Shown piece after piece: positions 26,979-37,876 of a stretch of 60,305 bases of DNA; positions within the stretch are counted from its first letter, which is position 1, and each line of letters opens with the position of its first letter. The position numbers and the translations under genes were made by a program. A model generated the notes under the pieces. The model was given only the letters and a program-made list of their open reading frames with translations. It ran no database searches and had not been told where the DNA came from. The stretch is taken from assembly GCA_903896505.1 (NCBI GenBank), contig CAITXU010000006.1:1-60305 (forward strand), in the 5' to 3' direction. Origin of the DNA: an uncultured Verrucomicrobiota bacterium. Lineage in GTDB: Bacteria > Verrucomicrobiota > Verrucomicrobiia > Limisphaerales > UBA9464.

Positions 26979-27538
26979 GCCGTCCATCGAGAGATCGGCG
27001 GGTCTCCAACCTCAAATATCGAAGACACTCACCATCGAAATCGCGGACGACTTTGCCCGGGATGGAGACTCCCGATCAATCAGCGCCGTCTGACGAACGG
27101 CGGCTACGACCTGCGGGCGATTGCTGCCGCCAAGCTTCTGGCGGTCCGAACCGCGCCTACCCCGCAAGTCATATTTCGCATGACCCCAAATGCCACCTTT
27201 GGGAGCCTAAGTGAAAGTGAGAGTGGAAGCGGCGTCCCGCCGCTTTTTGGCCCCCCGGACATCAAACCTCTAGTGTGAGAGGCCGGGAAATGTCCGCATT
27301 GCGAAATCGCACAGTCATTGGCTATCCTTGAAGGATGAGTGCGACCGGGACCTTGTCATGAAACACATCGTTTCCCTCATGACCGCGCTCGCGCTGTCAG
27401 TCACCCACGCGTCCGCCGCCACCGTGACGACCCTTGCCGGCACCGGACGAGACGTCCGACCCCCCGGGTGATCTCCGGTCCGACTGAGAGTTCCGCCCGG
27501 CGTCGGACGCTGAGTTGGTATTCGATATCTGCTGAAAA
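26979..27538. repeat. Repeat-rich intergenic region with a gene remnant
   Basis: Apart from the NHL remnant at 27358-27471, no gene is seen. About 27219-27243 matches 10076-10100 (GGAAGCGGCGTCCCGCCGCT). About 27448-27470 (GAGACGTCCGACCCCCCGG) belongs to another dispersed repeat, related in inverted sense to 3478-3496. The repeat's insertion coincides with the truncation of the NHL gene. Confidence 0.55.
27358..27471 (+). pseudogene. 5' remnant of an exported NHL-repeat protein
   Basis: ATG 27358 opens MKHIVSLMTALALSVTHASA, a clean signal peptide, then ATVTTLAGTG, the usual first blade of NHL-repeat propellers in this phylum. The frame hits TGA after 37 codons inside a dispersed repeat (GACGTCCGACCCCCCGGGTG). 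The remainder of the propeller is absent downstream. Confidence 0.55.
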
Positions 27539-28267
27539 TTACTGCTTCAGCTTAGCCAGGGCTGCCTTGCTACTTTCGCTCTTTGGATCCAGGGCCAGGG
27601 CTTTTTCATAATTGGCTATGGCCAGAGCCTTGTCTCCGTCCGCCGCGTACGCCTCGCCCAGGCTATCGTACGCGTTGGAGGAAGTGGGGTTGAGCGAGGC
27701 ATTCAGCTTCAAAACCTCCACCGCCTCTTTGGTCTCCTTCTCCCCCAAGAGCTGATAACCGACGGTATTCAGAGCGGTTTCGCGGCTTCGGGGTCCCGGA
27801 TTGAAGCCTTCGGGATCGGTGGTGATGGCACTGACTATCTTCCACTCGCCATTCTCTTTCGCAAGAACCCGGTATTCGTGGGAAAGCCTCCGATCTTTTG
27901 GGTCCGCCCCGGGCGAATGCAGGAATTGTCGATATTCCACCCAAGCCAGATTTCCTCCGGTACGAATGATAAAATGGTCCTGCTTCAGTTCCATGGGGAT
28001 CGGCTTGCCCAGCTTCAGATAGGTTGCTGTTTCGGGCCCAAAACCGGACCAACCCACCGTCCTGTCACAGCGGGACGGGTCCACGAATGTTCGCGTCACC
28101 TCGGCATCGTGCTTCCACGTCGCTTCCCAACCATCGGCATCCGCCTTGTAGTAGCATTCTGTCTCGGCACGGATGATGTTTTTAAGTGCTTCTTCATCGG
28201 GCGTCTCGGCAGCAAACGTTGAAGCCGTCAGGGCCAGGATTCCGGCAAGGCATATCTTGAGTTTCAT
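27539..28267 (-). CDS. Exported NTF2-like (DUF4440-type) protein with TPR tail
   Basis: A 242-residue exported protein. A signal peptide (MKLKICLAGILALTASTFAA) precedes an NTF2/SnoaL-like domain (about residues 25-150: ETECYYKADADGWEATWKHD, then LAWVEYRQFLH and GEWKIVSAIT). Two tetratricopeptide repeats close the protein (VEVLKLNASLNPTSSNAYDS, ALAIANYEKALALDPKSE). The combination occurs in the beta-lactamase-associated and stress-linked proteins of Bacteroidetes and Verrucomicrobia, but the role here is unknown. It stands alone on the minus strand. Confidence 0.7.
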   Translation of the reverse strand: MKLKICLAGILALTASTFAAETPDEEALKNIIRAETECYYKADADGWEATWKHDAEVTRTFVDPSRCDRTVGWSGFGPETATYLKLGKPIPMELKQDHFIIRTGGNLAWVEYRQFLHSPGADPKDRRLSHEYRVLAKENGEWKIVSAITTDPEGFNPGPRSRETALNTVGYQLLGEKETKEAVEVLKLNASLNPTSSNAYDSLGEAYAADGDKALAIANYEKALALDPKSESSKAALAKLKQ

Positions 28268-28688
28268 GTGGGAAAAACAACCACCTTATGTGTGGTACCG
28301 GCAATCAAAAAACGGTAAGACGGACGATTTACAGGGGTCGACCACGAGCGCCAATGGCGCGGCAACATTCCAGCCTTCCCATCGGCCCAGGCCGCTTCTC
28401 GGTAAATATCTAACGGCTGAAAGCCCGATCCAATTCATCTGCGTAAATCTGCATTCATCTGCGGATAAAGCTCTTACTATCATGACATCCAGGTGTCGCA
28501 TGCCGACGGAGAATTACGGAAGCTGACCGGTTCAGAACAATTTCAAAGAGTGATGCTGCGGCATTGACGACCGTTTGACCGAACCGTCTTGAAGTCAATC
28601 GGTCAACGCAGCATCGTTGTGGAGGTGGGCGTCGGGGCGATACCGGGGTGCCCAATCGCAACACCATTCCAACTTGTACTTAAACCCA
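28268..28688. other. Divergent intergenic region with part of a CTGCGTAAATCTGCGG element
   Basis: No gene is seen. About 28438-28467 (CTGCGTAAATCTGCATTCAT and CTGCGGATAAAG) is one arm of the inverted-repeat element found complete at 49250-49374 and 49923-50048. The remainder presumably contains promoters for the TPR protein and the surface protein. Confidence 0.5.
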
Positions 28689-31316
28689 ATGAATCTTCCT
28701 TGTCGACAGCGGCCGATAAGCCCATGGCTGATGGTCACCGTGCTCCGGCAGTGGTTTCCGATCGGCAATCGGAGCTTGTTTCTCCTGGCGATGGTGGAGA
28801 TGGGAATCCTTCCAGCAGCTTTGGGGGGAGTAGCCGTGCCGGGTTTCGGGGGCAATGCTCAGCACACCTCCGTTTATACAACACCGGCGCAGGATTTGGC
28901 GATGATTCGTTGGAAAACGACCGTCGATCTGAATGGTAACGCGGCCTCAGCACATTACGGTTCGCCCCTGATTACGGAATCCAACACTGTATTGGTTCCG
29001 GTCAAGACGGTCAGCAACGGATTCCGCTTGGATGTGTTCGACGGCAATTCGGGTACTGCAAAATACACGCTGACTTCTGATTATATCCTTCCGTCTCACA
29101 ATTGGATTCCCACCTACAACCCGGCTCTGGCGATCGTGGCCGGTACGCTCCGTGTCTACTATGCAGGGGCGGGTGGCACCGTCTGGTATGTGGATAATCC
29201 TGACTCGAATTCCCATGGGAAACCCACGCGAGTGGCCTTTTACGGAATGTCGGCATATTCCAACAATATCAGCGGGTTCAACAGTACTGTTTTCGTCAAT
29301 ACACCGATCACCGCCGATTCAAAGGGGAACATCTATTTTGGCTTCCGAATTCAAGGAACTGCTCCGACGCCGTTGAGCACGTCGCTGAGCGGATTCGTCC
29401 GGGTGGATTCCGTCGGCAACGCGGTCCATGTGCTGGCGAACCAAGCGGCAAACAGTGGAAGTATCACGAATGACTCCCACAACTCCGCCCCGGCATTGAG
29501 TGCCGACGAAAGCACCGTGTATGTCGTGGCGAAACAGTCCACCGGATGGTCCTACAACGGCTATCTCCTCGGGCTCGATGCCACCACACTGACCAACAAG
29601 TACCGGGTGTTGCTCAAGGACCCGCGGTCAGGAAGGAATGCGGGCATTCTGGATGAAAGCACCGCTTCCCCAATGGTGGCCCCGGACGGCGACGTGTACC
29701 TCGGAGTGTTCAGCAATCCCGATAATGGCTCGCGGGGGTTTCTTCTACGGTTCAGTGGCGATCTCAGCGTGACAAAGACGCCTGGGGGATTTGGGTGGGA
29801 CTATACCCCAGCCTTCGTACCTTCCAGCATGGTGCCTAACTACACCGGTCCCTCGTCGTACCTTATTTTCAGCAAATACAACTATTACGGAGGTCTCGGT
29901 GGTGGCGATGGAGTCAACCGGATCGCCCTCCTTGATCCCAATGTGACCCAAATCGATGGGCATCCCTCCGCGTCCGGTTTGGTTGAAATGCGCGAGGTGA
30001 TGACCATCATGGGTGTCACACCGGACCCCGAATACTATGGCTCCACCTATCCGAATGCTGTTCGGGAGTGGTGCATCAATTCGGCTGCAGTCAATCCGGC
30101 AACACACTCCATTTTTACGCCCAGCGAAGACGGCACTATCTATCGATGGAACCTCGGCGAGAATTCCCTATCCCAAACCGTCAAATTGAGCAGCGGTATC
30201 GGGGAACCTTATGTTCCTACGGTCATTGGTGGCGATGGCAGAATTTACACCCTGAATGGCGGGACCCTTTTTGCGTTGGGCAATCGGCCGGGGATCGGTG
30301 TTCTGTTGACCTCATCGTCTCCCGATGCCACCACCCTGGTTGTGGGGCAACCGGTCACGTTTACCGCGACGGTGTCCAATCCGGGACCCTCGGCAACTCA
30401 GCCCACAGGGACTGTTTCTTTCACGGACATCACCTATCAAGACCTGACACTGACCACCAACACCTTTGCCTCCGGTTTGGCCTTGGATTCCAATGGGCGC
30501 GCCTCCGTCACAACGTCCGCGCTGACGGCGGGAGCGCATTTCCTTGGTAACCACCTGATTAACGTGGTCTACAGTGGCGACGCCATTTTTCCGAGCTCCA
30601 CGGCAAACCGGATTCAGAAGGTCCATGCGAACGCATCCGCAACCACCCTCACAGCCTCAACGAATGGTGGCCCGGTAGGCACGCAGGTCACCTTTACTGC
30701 CACTGTGGCCGGGGTGCCATCGGGTCAACCGACGGGTATGGTGACTCTCTCTGAGGGCACAAACGTCATGGGCCAGGTGGCACTGACCACCGGAGGAACG
30801 GCCACCTTTTCATCGACCAATCTCACGGCTGGACATCATTCGATCCTCGCCACCTATGCCTCCGACACCACCTACGCCGCCAGCAGTGGAAGTGTTGTTG
30901 AATGGGTCGGACCACCGACCGCGACGGCGATATCGGTTGCCGTTTCACCAAATCCCTCTGAATGGGGCCAACCAATCGTCGTGACGGTGTCGGTTTTAGC
31001 GCAGTCGGGAGGAGGTGTCCCCATGGGCTCCATTACCATCAGTGACGGGGCGGCAATACTCGCATCGAACCTGCCTTTGGATGCAAATGGCACAGCGAGC
31101 ATCACCAATTCATCGCTCGCAGTCGGCAGCCATTCCATCACAGCCGCATTTATGGGCAATACGGGCTGGCTGGCCAGCAGCGCTTCTACATCCCAGCCGT
31201 TGGTTGTTTCCATGCAACCCTCTTCGACAGAGAGTGTTCCTCTATTGCCGGCTTGGGGACTGGTCACCCTGGTCGTATCGGCGTCGGCTTTGGGTCTGCG
31301 ACTGGCTCGTCGCTGA
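28689..31316 (+). CDS. Large exported beta-propeller and Ig-repeat protein with IPTL-CTERM-like tail
   Basis: About 875 residues. An N-terminal hydrophobic segment (LFLLAMVEMGILPAALGGVA) is the likely signal. Residues about 60-540 form a PQQ/beta-propeller-like region (GYLLGLDATTLTNKYRVLLK, YRWNLGENSLSQTVKLSSGI). Three Ig-like Big_3_5 domains follow, each with the pattern GQPVTFTATV, QPTGTVSFTD. The last 27 residues, VPLLPAWGLVTLVVSASALG plus LRLARR, match the IPTL-CTERM sorting signal (Pro-x-x-x-WG, helix, Arg-rich end). The protein should be surface-anchored or released by an exosortase-type enzyme. ATG 28689 is chosen over an upstream TTG. Confidence 0.75.
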   Translation: MNLPCRQRPISPWLMVTVLRQWFPIGNRSLFLLAMVEMGILPAALGGVAVPGFGGNAQHTSVYTTPAQDLAMIRWKTTVDLNGNAASAHYGSPLITESNTVLVPVKTVSNGFRLDVFDGNSGTAKYTLTSDYILPSHNWIPTYNPALAIVAGTLRVYYAGAGGTVWYVDNPDSNSHGKPTRVAFYGMSAYSNNISGFNSTVFVNTPITADSKGNIYFGFRIQGTAPTPLSTSLSGFVRVDSVGNAVHVLANQAANSGSITNDSHNSAPALSADESTVYVVAKQSTGWSYNGYLLGLDATTLTNKYRVLLKDPRSGRNAGILDESTASPMVAPDGDVYLGVFSNPDNGSRGFLLRFSGDLSVTKTPGGFGWDYTPAFVPSSMVPNYTGPSSYLIFSKYNYYGGLGGGDGVNRIALLDPNVTQIDGHPSASGLVEMREVMTIMGVTPDPEYYGSTYPNAVREWCINSAAVNPATHSIFTPSEDGTIYRWNLGENSLSQTVKLSSGIGEPYVPTVIGGDGRIYTLNGGTLFALGNRPGIGVLLTSSSPDATTLVVGQPVTFTATVSNPGPSATQPTGTVSFTDITYQDLTLTTNTFASGLALDSNGRASVTTSALTAGAHFLGNHLINVVYSGDAIFPSSTANRIQKVHANASATTLTASTNGGPVGTQVTFTATVAGVPSGQPTGMVTLSEGTNVMGQVALTTGGTATFSSTNLTAGHHSILATYASDTTYAASSGSVVEWVGPPTATAISVAVSPNPSEWGQPIVVTVSVLAQSGGGVPMGSITISDGAAILASNLPLDANGTASITNSSLAVGSHSITAAFMGNTGWLASSASTSQPLVVSMQPSSTESVPLLPAWGLVTLVVSASALGLRLARR

Positions 31317-31334
31317 ATTCGCGGCTGCCTCCAA

Positions 31335-32666
31335 ATGAACCACATTCTTTTCACGATAAAGGCGGCTGGTCGGCGTGCCCTGGGTTGTCTCGTCGTGACT
31401 CTGTTACTTGGGATTTGCAGGTTTCCGGCCTTCGGACAGACGGCCCTCGGCGAACCGGAAGAGGCTGTCATTCACTACCAAGACTCCTCCGGGCTTTCGG
31501 ATCCCATCAGCCGACTCCAAAGTCGCATCCAGAGGGGGGAAACCGTGCTGCAGCATGAGCCTCAACGCGGATACCTTTCTTCCTTGTTGAAAGAACTGGG
31601 GATTTCGAGTCATTCCCAATGCCTGGTCTTCTCCAAGACAAGCTCGCAGAACACGCATATAGGTCCGGCAACACCACGTGCCATTTACTTCAACGATCAA
31701 GTCTACATCGGATGGGTTCCGCAAGGGGAAGTGATCGACATCGTGTCCGTGGATCCTTCCCGGGGATGCATCTTCTTCACCCTCGATCAGACGGAATCCA
31801 TTCGACCGCAATTCGCCCGTCAATTGGATTGCATTCGGTGCCACCAGGGCCCGAAAACATCGGGAGTGCCGGGGGTCCTGGTTCGTTCCGTTTTCACTGG
31901 TCCGGACGGATATCCCGTGTCCCAGATATCCGACTTTGTCAGTGGACACAACTCGCCGCTCTCGCGTCGCTGGGGCGGTTGGTATGTCACCGGACGAATC
32001 GAAAACGACGCCCATTTGGGCAACTTCTTCCTGCCCGATCGCACGCCACCGCCTTCGATGGAACCGATGGCCTACCGTCCGGTCACTAATCTCTGCGCCA
32101 ACTTCGATGTGAATCCCTATCTGACGCCGGACAGCGACGTGGTGGCCTTGCTGGTTCTCGAGCATCAAATCCGCATGCAAAACCTTTTGATTCGACTCAA
32201 TTACGATGCGCGATTGGCTCAAGCCGCATCCATGGTTAGCAGCCCGCGTGTTGCAGAGACGACACCGTATGCGCTGGCCGCGGAGGCCCTTCTGGAATAC
32301 ATGCTTTTCCGAAATGAGACACCCCTCAAAGGAAAGGTCAGCGGCACGTCCGGATTTTCAGCGACATTCCAAGCCGCAGGACCGCGTGACCGTCGAGGAC
32401 GCTCACTTCGCGATTTAGATTTGACGCATCGCATCTTCCGGTACCCCTGCAGCTACTTGATCTATTCACCGAGTTTCGATGCCCTCCCGGACGACGTTAA
32501 GGCCTACCTCTGGACCCGGCTGGACACCATTTTTGCAGGCAAAGATTCCACCCAATGTTACGCCACAATTCCCCTCGAAGACCGACAGGCCTTAAGAGAG
32601 ATACTGGAAGATACCAAGCCTGAATATAGCGCCTGGCGTAAAGTCCATGAGCCCGCCGCCCCATAG
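31335..32666 (+). CDS. Exported monoheme cytochrome c-like protein
   Basis: A 443-residue exported protein with a signal peptide (RALGCLVVTLLLGICRFPAF) and one heme site, CIRCH at residues 166-170, in a segment QFARQLDCIRCHQGPKTSGV. The rest is a conserved globular fold (DGYPVSQISDFVSGHNSPLS, RRWGGWYVTG, HQIRMQNLLIRLNYDARLA) seen in hypothetical proteins of Acidobacteria and Verrucomicrobia. It starts 18 bp after the surface protein's stop and is probably co-transcribed with it. Its partner and function are unknown. Confidence 0.75.
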   Translation: MNHILFTIKAAGRRALGCLVVTLLLGICRFPAFGQTALGEPEEAVIHYQDSSGLSDPISRLQSRIQRGETVLQHEPQRGYLSSLLKELGISSHSQCLVFSKTSSQNTHIGPATPRAIYFNDQVYIGWVPQGEVIDIVSVDPSRGCIFFTLDQTESIRPQFARQLDCIRCHQGPKTSGVPGVLVRSVFTGPDGYPVSQISDFVSGHNSPLSRRWGGWYVTGRIENDAHLGNFFLPDRTPPPSMEPMAYRPVTNLCANFDVNPYLTPDSDVVALLVLEHQIRMQNLLIRLNYDARLAQAASMVSSPRVAETTPYALAAEALLEYMLFRNETPLKGKVSGTSGFSATFQAAGPRDRRGRSLRDLDLTHRIFRYPCSYLIYSPSFDALPDDVKAYLWTRLDTIFAGKDSTQCYATIPLEDRQALREILEDTKPEYSAWRKVHEPAAP

Positions 32667-32920
32667 CGAAGACATTCCTGTCCTCCAAATAACCGCTTTT
32701 CCTCCCAGCCATGCGATTCAAATGCAGCCTATTGAACACGAGCCACATCGGTAGGGCGAGGCTCCTGCCGAGCCGTGGCGGTTCGAACAGCGATGCTTCC
32801 GCAAGTCCCCAATTATTGTGGGGATCATCACCTCTCCCGATTCAGAGGCACCTTGCCAGGTGCGGAGCTCCTGCCGATTCCGCGTAGTCAAGGCCCAATG
32901 GCCGTCCGCAGGACCCTCGG
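32667..32920. repeat. Dispersed repeat between cytochrome and HEAT genes
   Basis: About 32802-32873 shares CAAGTCCCCAAT, GGGATCATCACC and GGCACCTTG with 9914-9985. About 32752-32772 (GGCGAGGCTCCTGCCGAGCC) is a short inverted-repeat-like block. No gene is seen. Confidence 0.6.
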
Positions 32921-34537
32921 CTATTGCTTTGCCCAAAATCTCATCTCTTGTACAAAGTTTTGATCCAAACATGACTCATATTCCGTAAGCAGCCCCTGCA
33001 TCATTTTCAGATTTCCGTTCGTCGGCGACGAACGGTTGGAACTCTTTCGCCAGTGCTCGAGACATTGGCTGGCAATCGTTGCGATATCCGGATCGGAGTC
33101 AGAACAGGCTTGGACGATGAAAGGAAGGCGAGTCCAGGTTGGGAGCCGAGACAGCAGCAAGAGCACATTCTTTCGAACGTGGAATCTTCGTTCGTTTGCA
33201 AATACCTTCCATAGCATATCCCCATCCAGGAGGGATGAACGAGGTTCCAATGCGAGTCGCGCGGTTTTTGACACTCCAATATGGGCGTCTGTTAGAGCCA
33301 ACAGAAGGTCGTCGAGAAATTGCTCTCCGTCCAGGGCTGCAATCGAACACAGAGTAGCCTTCCGCAAGCTGATGGAGGGCGAAGTGAGAAATGGCCTCAA
33401 CAGTGTCGCGTCGTTGGGCTTGCCAGTCTCACCAAGTCCGGCAATCGCTACGAAAAGAGTCCTGGGAGTGGTTGCTTGTAGGGCATTGACGTAGACCGTC
33501 CGAAAGTCTTCGAATCCTCTCTGCTGTAGGTAATAGCGGGCCACAGCTCTGACGGATGCGCTGACATCCCACAGGGCGTCATGGAGTTCACCGTTCGCGC
33601 AATCAGGAAGGCGATCGACGAGGATGGTCAGGGCTTCGCATCTCACAGGCATGAATGGGTCACGCCTTAGCTTTTGCACCAGGAGTCTTAGATCGTGGTC
33701 AGCCAATTCACGCGGCATGCTCCGAGTTGCCCAGACCCGCAGGACCGGGTCGGAGTGCGACAGTAGATCTTTCAACAAACTGGAACTTCCGGGAGTCTGG
33801 GATTCAACAGCCAGCCGGAAGCAGGTGCGACGGAGCCATCGGTCGGTTGATGCGATACCGTCCTTGAGTAAGGGTAGTGCATCGGGTGACTTTAGGACAC
33901 CTTCAATTGTTTGAATGATTTGCACATGAGCGTCCCGTCTGCACTGCCGCAAGCGATACACCAGTCGCAGATTCCGAAGGAAATGCCTGGCGCAATCGAT
34001 ATTTGCTCTCGGGGTTATGACACGCAGGGCCTCATTACGGACCTCCTCGACCCAATCGTTTAGTCGCAAGAGCAAAAATGGAATCTCCGAGCCATCCGTG
34101 GCGGAAGATAGCTCCTGAACGGCTGCTGCCCTAACATATCCGTAGCTGTGAAATGTGGCCAGACGGACCAGTAAACCGCCGTGCGGCATGCCTGCTAAGA
34201 ACGTTACTTCACTCGGCTTCAGGTTCCGCCATCTTAAATTGGCCTTTGACTCATGGTTCAGCGCAGATCGGGACAGGTAATCCAACTGGACGTAATCGGT
34301 GCTCTCGACGGAGACAAAGAGTCGCCCAATGGCGTCTGTTGCAGCTCGTTGCACGTTGGCGTCTGGCGATAGCGCAAAACCCAGAAGGTATGGAATCACC
34401 TCGGCCTCACCGGAAGCCGCAATCTCTTCAATTGCCTGCAGCGGTGGTTCCACCCAGCCAAATAGCCGATACCAGAGGTTCGGGCCGGAATGCAGCGATT
34501 GGACGAGGTCCCATGCTCTCTGTGATGCTCGTTTCAT
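32921..34537 (-). CDS. HEAT-repeat protein
   Basis: A 538-residue, all-helical protein. Repeats recur about every 31-37 residues, for example AEVIPYLLGFALSPDANVQR, SSLLKDLLSHSDPVLRVWAT, ATLLRPFLTSPSISLRKATL and PFIVQACSDSDPDIATIASQ. There is no signal peptide or enzymatic motif. HEAT solenoids act as protein-binding scaffolds, so a partner is expected but not identifiable. The DNA appears lower in GC than its neighbours, by eye, which would fit horizontal gain. It is divergent from the ligase gene at 34.7 kb. Confidence 0.8.
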   Translation of the reverse strand: MKRASQRAWDLVQSLHSGPNLWYRLFGWVEPPLQAIEEIAASGEAEVIPYLLGFALSPDANVQRAATDAIGRLFVSVESTDYVQLDYLSRSALNHESKANLRWRNLKPSEVTFLAGMPHGGLLVRLATFHSYGYVRAAAVQELSSATDGSEIPFLLLRLNDWVEEVRNEALRVITPRANIDCARHFLRNLRLVYRLRQCRRDAHVQIIQTIEGVLKSPDALPLLKDGIASTDRWLRRTCFRLAVESQTPGSSSLLKDLLSHSDPVLRVWATRSMPRELADHDLRLLVQKLRRDPFMPVRCEALTILVDRLPDCANGELHDALWDVSASVRAVARYYLQQRGFEDFRTVYVNALQATTPRTLFVAIAGLGETGKPNDATLLRPFLTSPSISLRKATLCSIAALDGEQFLDDLLLALTDAHIGVSKTARLALEPRSSLLDGDMLWKVFANERRFHVRKNVLLLLSRLPTWTRLPFIVQACSDSDPDIATIASQCLEHWRKSSNRSSPTNGNLKMMQGLLTEYESCLDQNFVQEMRFWAKQ

Positions 34538-34697
34538 CTCGTTGACGATTGCCCGTCTCTTTTCGAAACGCGGTGGTACTCTTCGAGTGACCGCTGACAG
34601 AAGTAAAGAAATATGAGCTGTCGGAAGTTAGCGTGGATGCTGATATTGGACTTAGCTTTTCAGGACTAAAAGCGCAGGAGCGTACGCCACTCTGGCG

Positions 34698-36242
<1,545 letters not shown>

Positions 36243-36288
36243 TTACTCAGAATACGGTGTTGATGTACCCTGGACGACGCACCGTCGT

Positions 36289-36465
36289 TCAGTCGGGTAG
36301 CGTATGGCGCACCGCGTCGTCCGAGGCCGCGGCAAGCATGTCCCGCAAGAGGAAGCGAGCGACAGCATCTGGGTGGGATCGGATTTCAATGTCCTGAAGA
36401 CGTTCGCACACCGATTGCCGAACCGGGGTGCGAGATCGGAGGCACCCTGTGGTCTGATTGACCTG
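36289..36465 (-). other. Possible small ORF downstream of the DUF1501 gene
   Basis: Read on from the DUF1501 stop (TAA 36469-36471), the same frame stays open for 59 codons and reads like a protein: SVCERLQDIEIRSHPDAVAR then FLLRDMLAAASDDAVRHTLP, ending at TGA 36289-36291. There is no ATG; GTG near 36416 is possible. It may be the end of a decayed gene. I do not recognise it. Confidence 0.25.
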
Positions 36466-36468
36466 CCC

Positions 36469-37866
36469 TTACGCCAGCAAAGGTTTGACCACCTCGCCAC
36501 TGACGTCCGTCAACCGGTAATCACGACCGGCATGACGGAAGGTGAGGCGTTCATGGTCGAAGCCAAGGAGCCGAAGCATCGTCGCGTGCAGGTCGTGAAC
36601 CGAGACCGGATTCTCCACGGCCCGGAATCCGAATTCGTCCGTCGCCCCATAGATTGTTCCGCCCTTGATTCCGCCCCCCGCCATCCAGAGGGAGAAGCCC
36701 CAGTGGTTGTGGTCCCTACCCTGCGCCGCCCCAGACCCGTTCTGGCCCATCTCCACCGTCGGCGTGCGTCCGAATTCGCCGGTGCACAGGACCAGGGTGC
36801 TCTCCAGCAGCCCCCGCTGCTTGAGGTCCATGATCAGGGCTCCGAGGCCTTGATCGCATTCGTTGGCAACCTTTCGATGTTCCTCGCGGATGTTCGAATG
36901 GCTGTCCCACGGCTGCAGGTTTCCATGCCAGGTCTGGACGAATCGGACCCCGCGTTCCACAAGGCGGCGGGCGATGAGCAGCTGCCGATTCTGCGGTCCC
37001 TCGCCGTAGGCCTTCCGGATGTGCTCCGGCTCCTGATCCACGTCGAAAGCGTCGGTCGCCTCCATTTGCATGCGATACGCCAGCTCGAAGGATCGGATTC
37101 GTGACTCGAGCGCGGCCTCGCCCGGGCGGGATGCCAGATGGTCCGCATTGAGCTCCCGGAGCAGGTCGAACTGCCGCTGTTGATCCTGGGGAGCGAGGCG
37201 CGCGTTGCGGATATGGTCGATCAGCTTCCGGGGATCTGCCTGCGAGGTGTCGACGTGAGTTCCCTGGTAGGAGCCTGGCAGGAAGGCAGAGCGCCAGTTG
37301 GCCGCCCCACCCACGGGCATGCCGCCCGGACAGAGGGCGACGAAGGCCGGCAGGTTCTGGTTCTCGGAACCCATGCCCCAGGTCAGCCAAGAGCCGAAAC
37401 TCGGGCGTACCTGCCTTTGGTCACCGGTGTTCATCAACATCAGCGACAGCTCATGGCTGGGCAGCTCCACGTGCATTGACCGGACCACCGCCAGTTCGTC
37501 CGCACATCGGGAGAGTTGGGGAAACAGGTCGCTGATGGGGATTCCGCTCTGGCCGTGCTGCCGGAAGGTGAACGGCGAAGGGAGGGCCACACCCGTCTTC
37601 CGCTCGGTTTGCAGGTTCTGGTACGGCAGCATCTGCCCCGCCCGCCGGGTCAGCTCGGGCTTGGGGTCGAAGGTGTCGACCTGCGACATGCCGCCATTGA
37701 GGAATACATGGATGACCTGCTTGGCGACAGGGGCGAAGTGTGGGACAGGGATGATGTCCCCCGCAAAGGCCGGTTGGCAGACCAAGTCCGCGAGGGCCAG
37801 GGACCCGAAGCCCATGCCGCAACGCTTCAGGAAGTGGCGCCGTGAGAAGGGAAGCGGGGTGTTCAT
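36469..37866 (-). CDS. DUF1501 (sulfatase-like) protein
   Basis: A 465-residue exported protein. The N-terminus SRRHFLKRCGMGFGSLALAD is a twin-arginine signal. KQVIHVFLNGGMSQVDTFDP, the LFPQLSRCADELAVVRSMHV region, GEFGRTPTVE and GRDHNHWGFS are the DUF1501 hallmarks; the fold is that of alkaline phosphatase/sulfatase. In PVC bacteria it is always encoded next to a DUF1549/DUF1553 cytochrome, as here with a 10-bp gap. The precise reaction is unknown; polysaccharide or sulfated-sugar processing has been suggested for the system. ATG 37866 is chosen to give the Tat signal. Confidence 0.9.
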   Translation of the reverse strand: MNTPLPFSRRHFLKRCGMGFGSLALADLVCQPAFAGDIIPVPHFAPVAKQVIHVFLNGGMSQVDTFDPKPELTRRAGQMLPYQNLQTERKTGVALPSPFTFRQHGQSGIPISDLFPQLSRCADELAVVRSMHVELPSHELSLMLMNTGDQRQVRPSFGSWLTWGMGSENQNLPAFVALCPGGMPVGGAANWRSAFLPGSYQGTHVDTSQADPRKLIDHIRNARLAPQDQQRQFDLLRELNADHLASRPGEAALESRIRSFELAYRMQMEATDAFDVDQEPEHIRKAYGEGPQNRQLLIARRLVERGVRFVQTWHGNLQPWDSHSNIREEHRKVANECDQGLGALIMDLKQRGLLESTLVLCTGEFGRTPTVEMGQNGSGAAQGRDHNHWGFSLWMAGGGIKGGTIYGATDEFGFRAVENPVSVHDLHATMLRLLGFDHERLTFRHAGRDYRLTDVSGEVVKPLLA

Positions 37867-37876
37867 GGTTCCAAGG

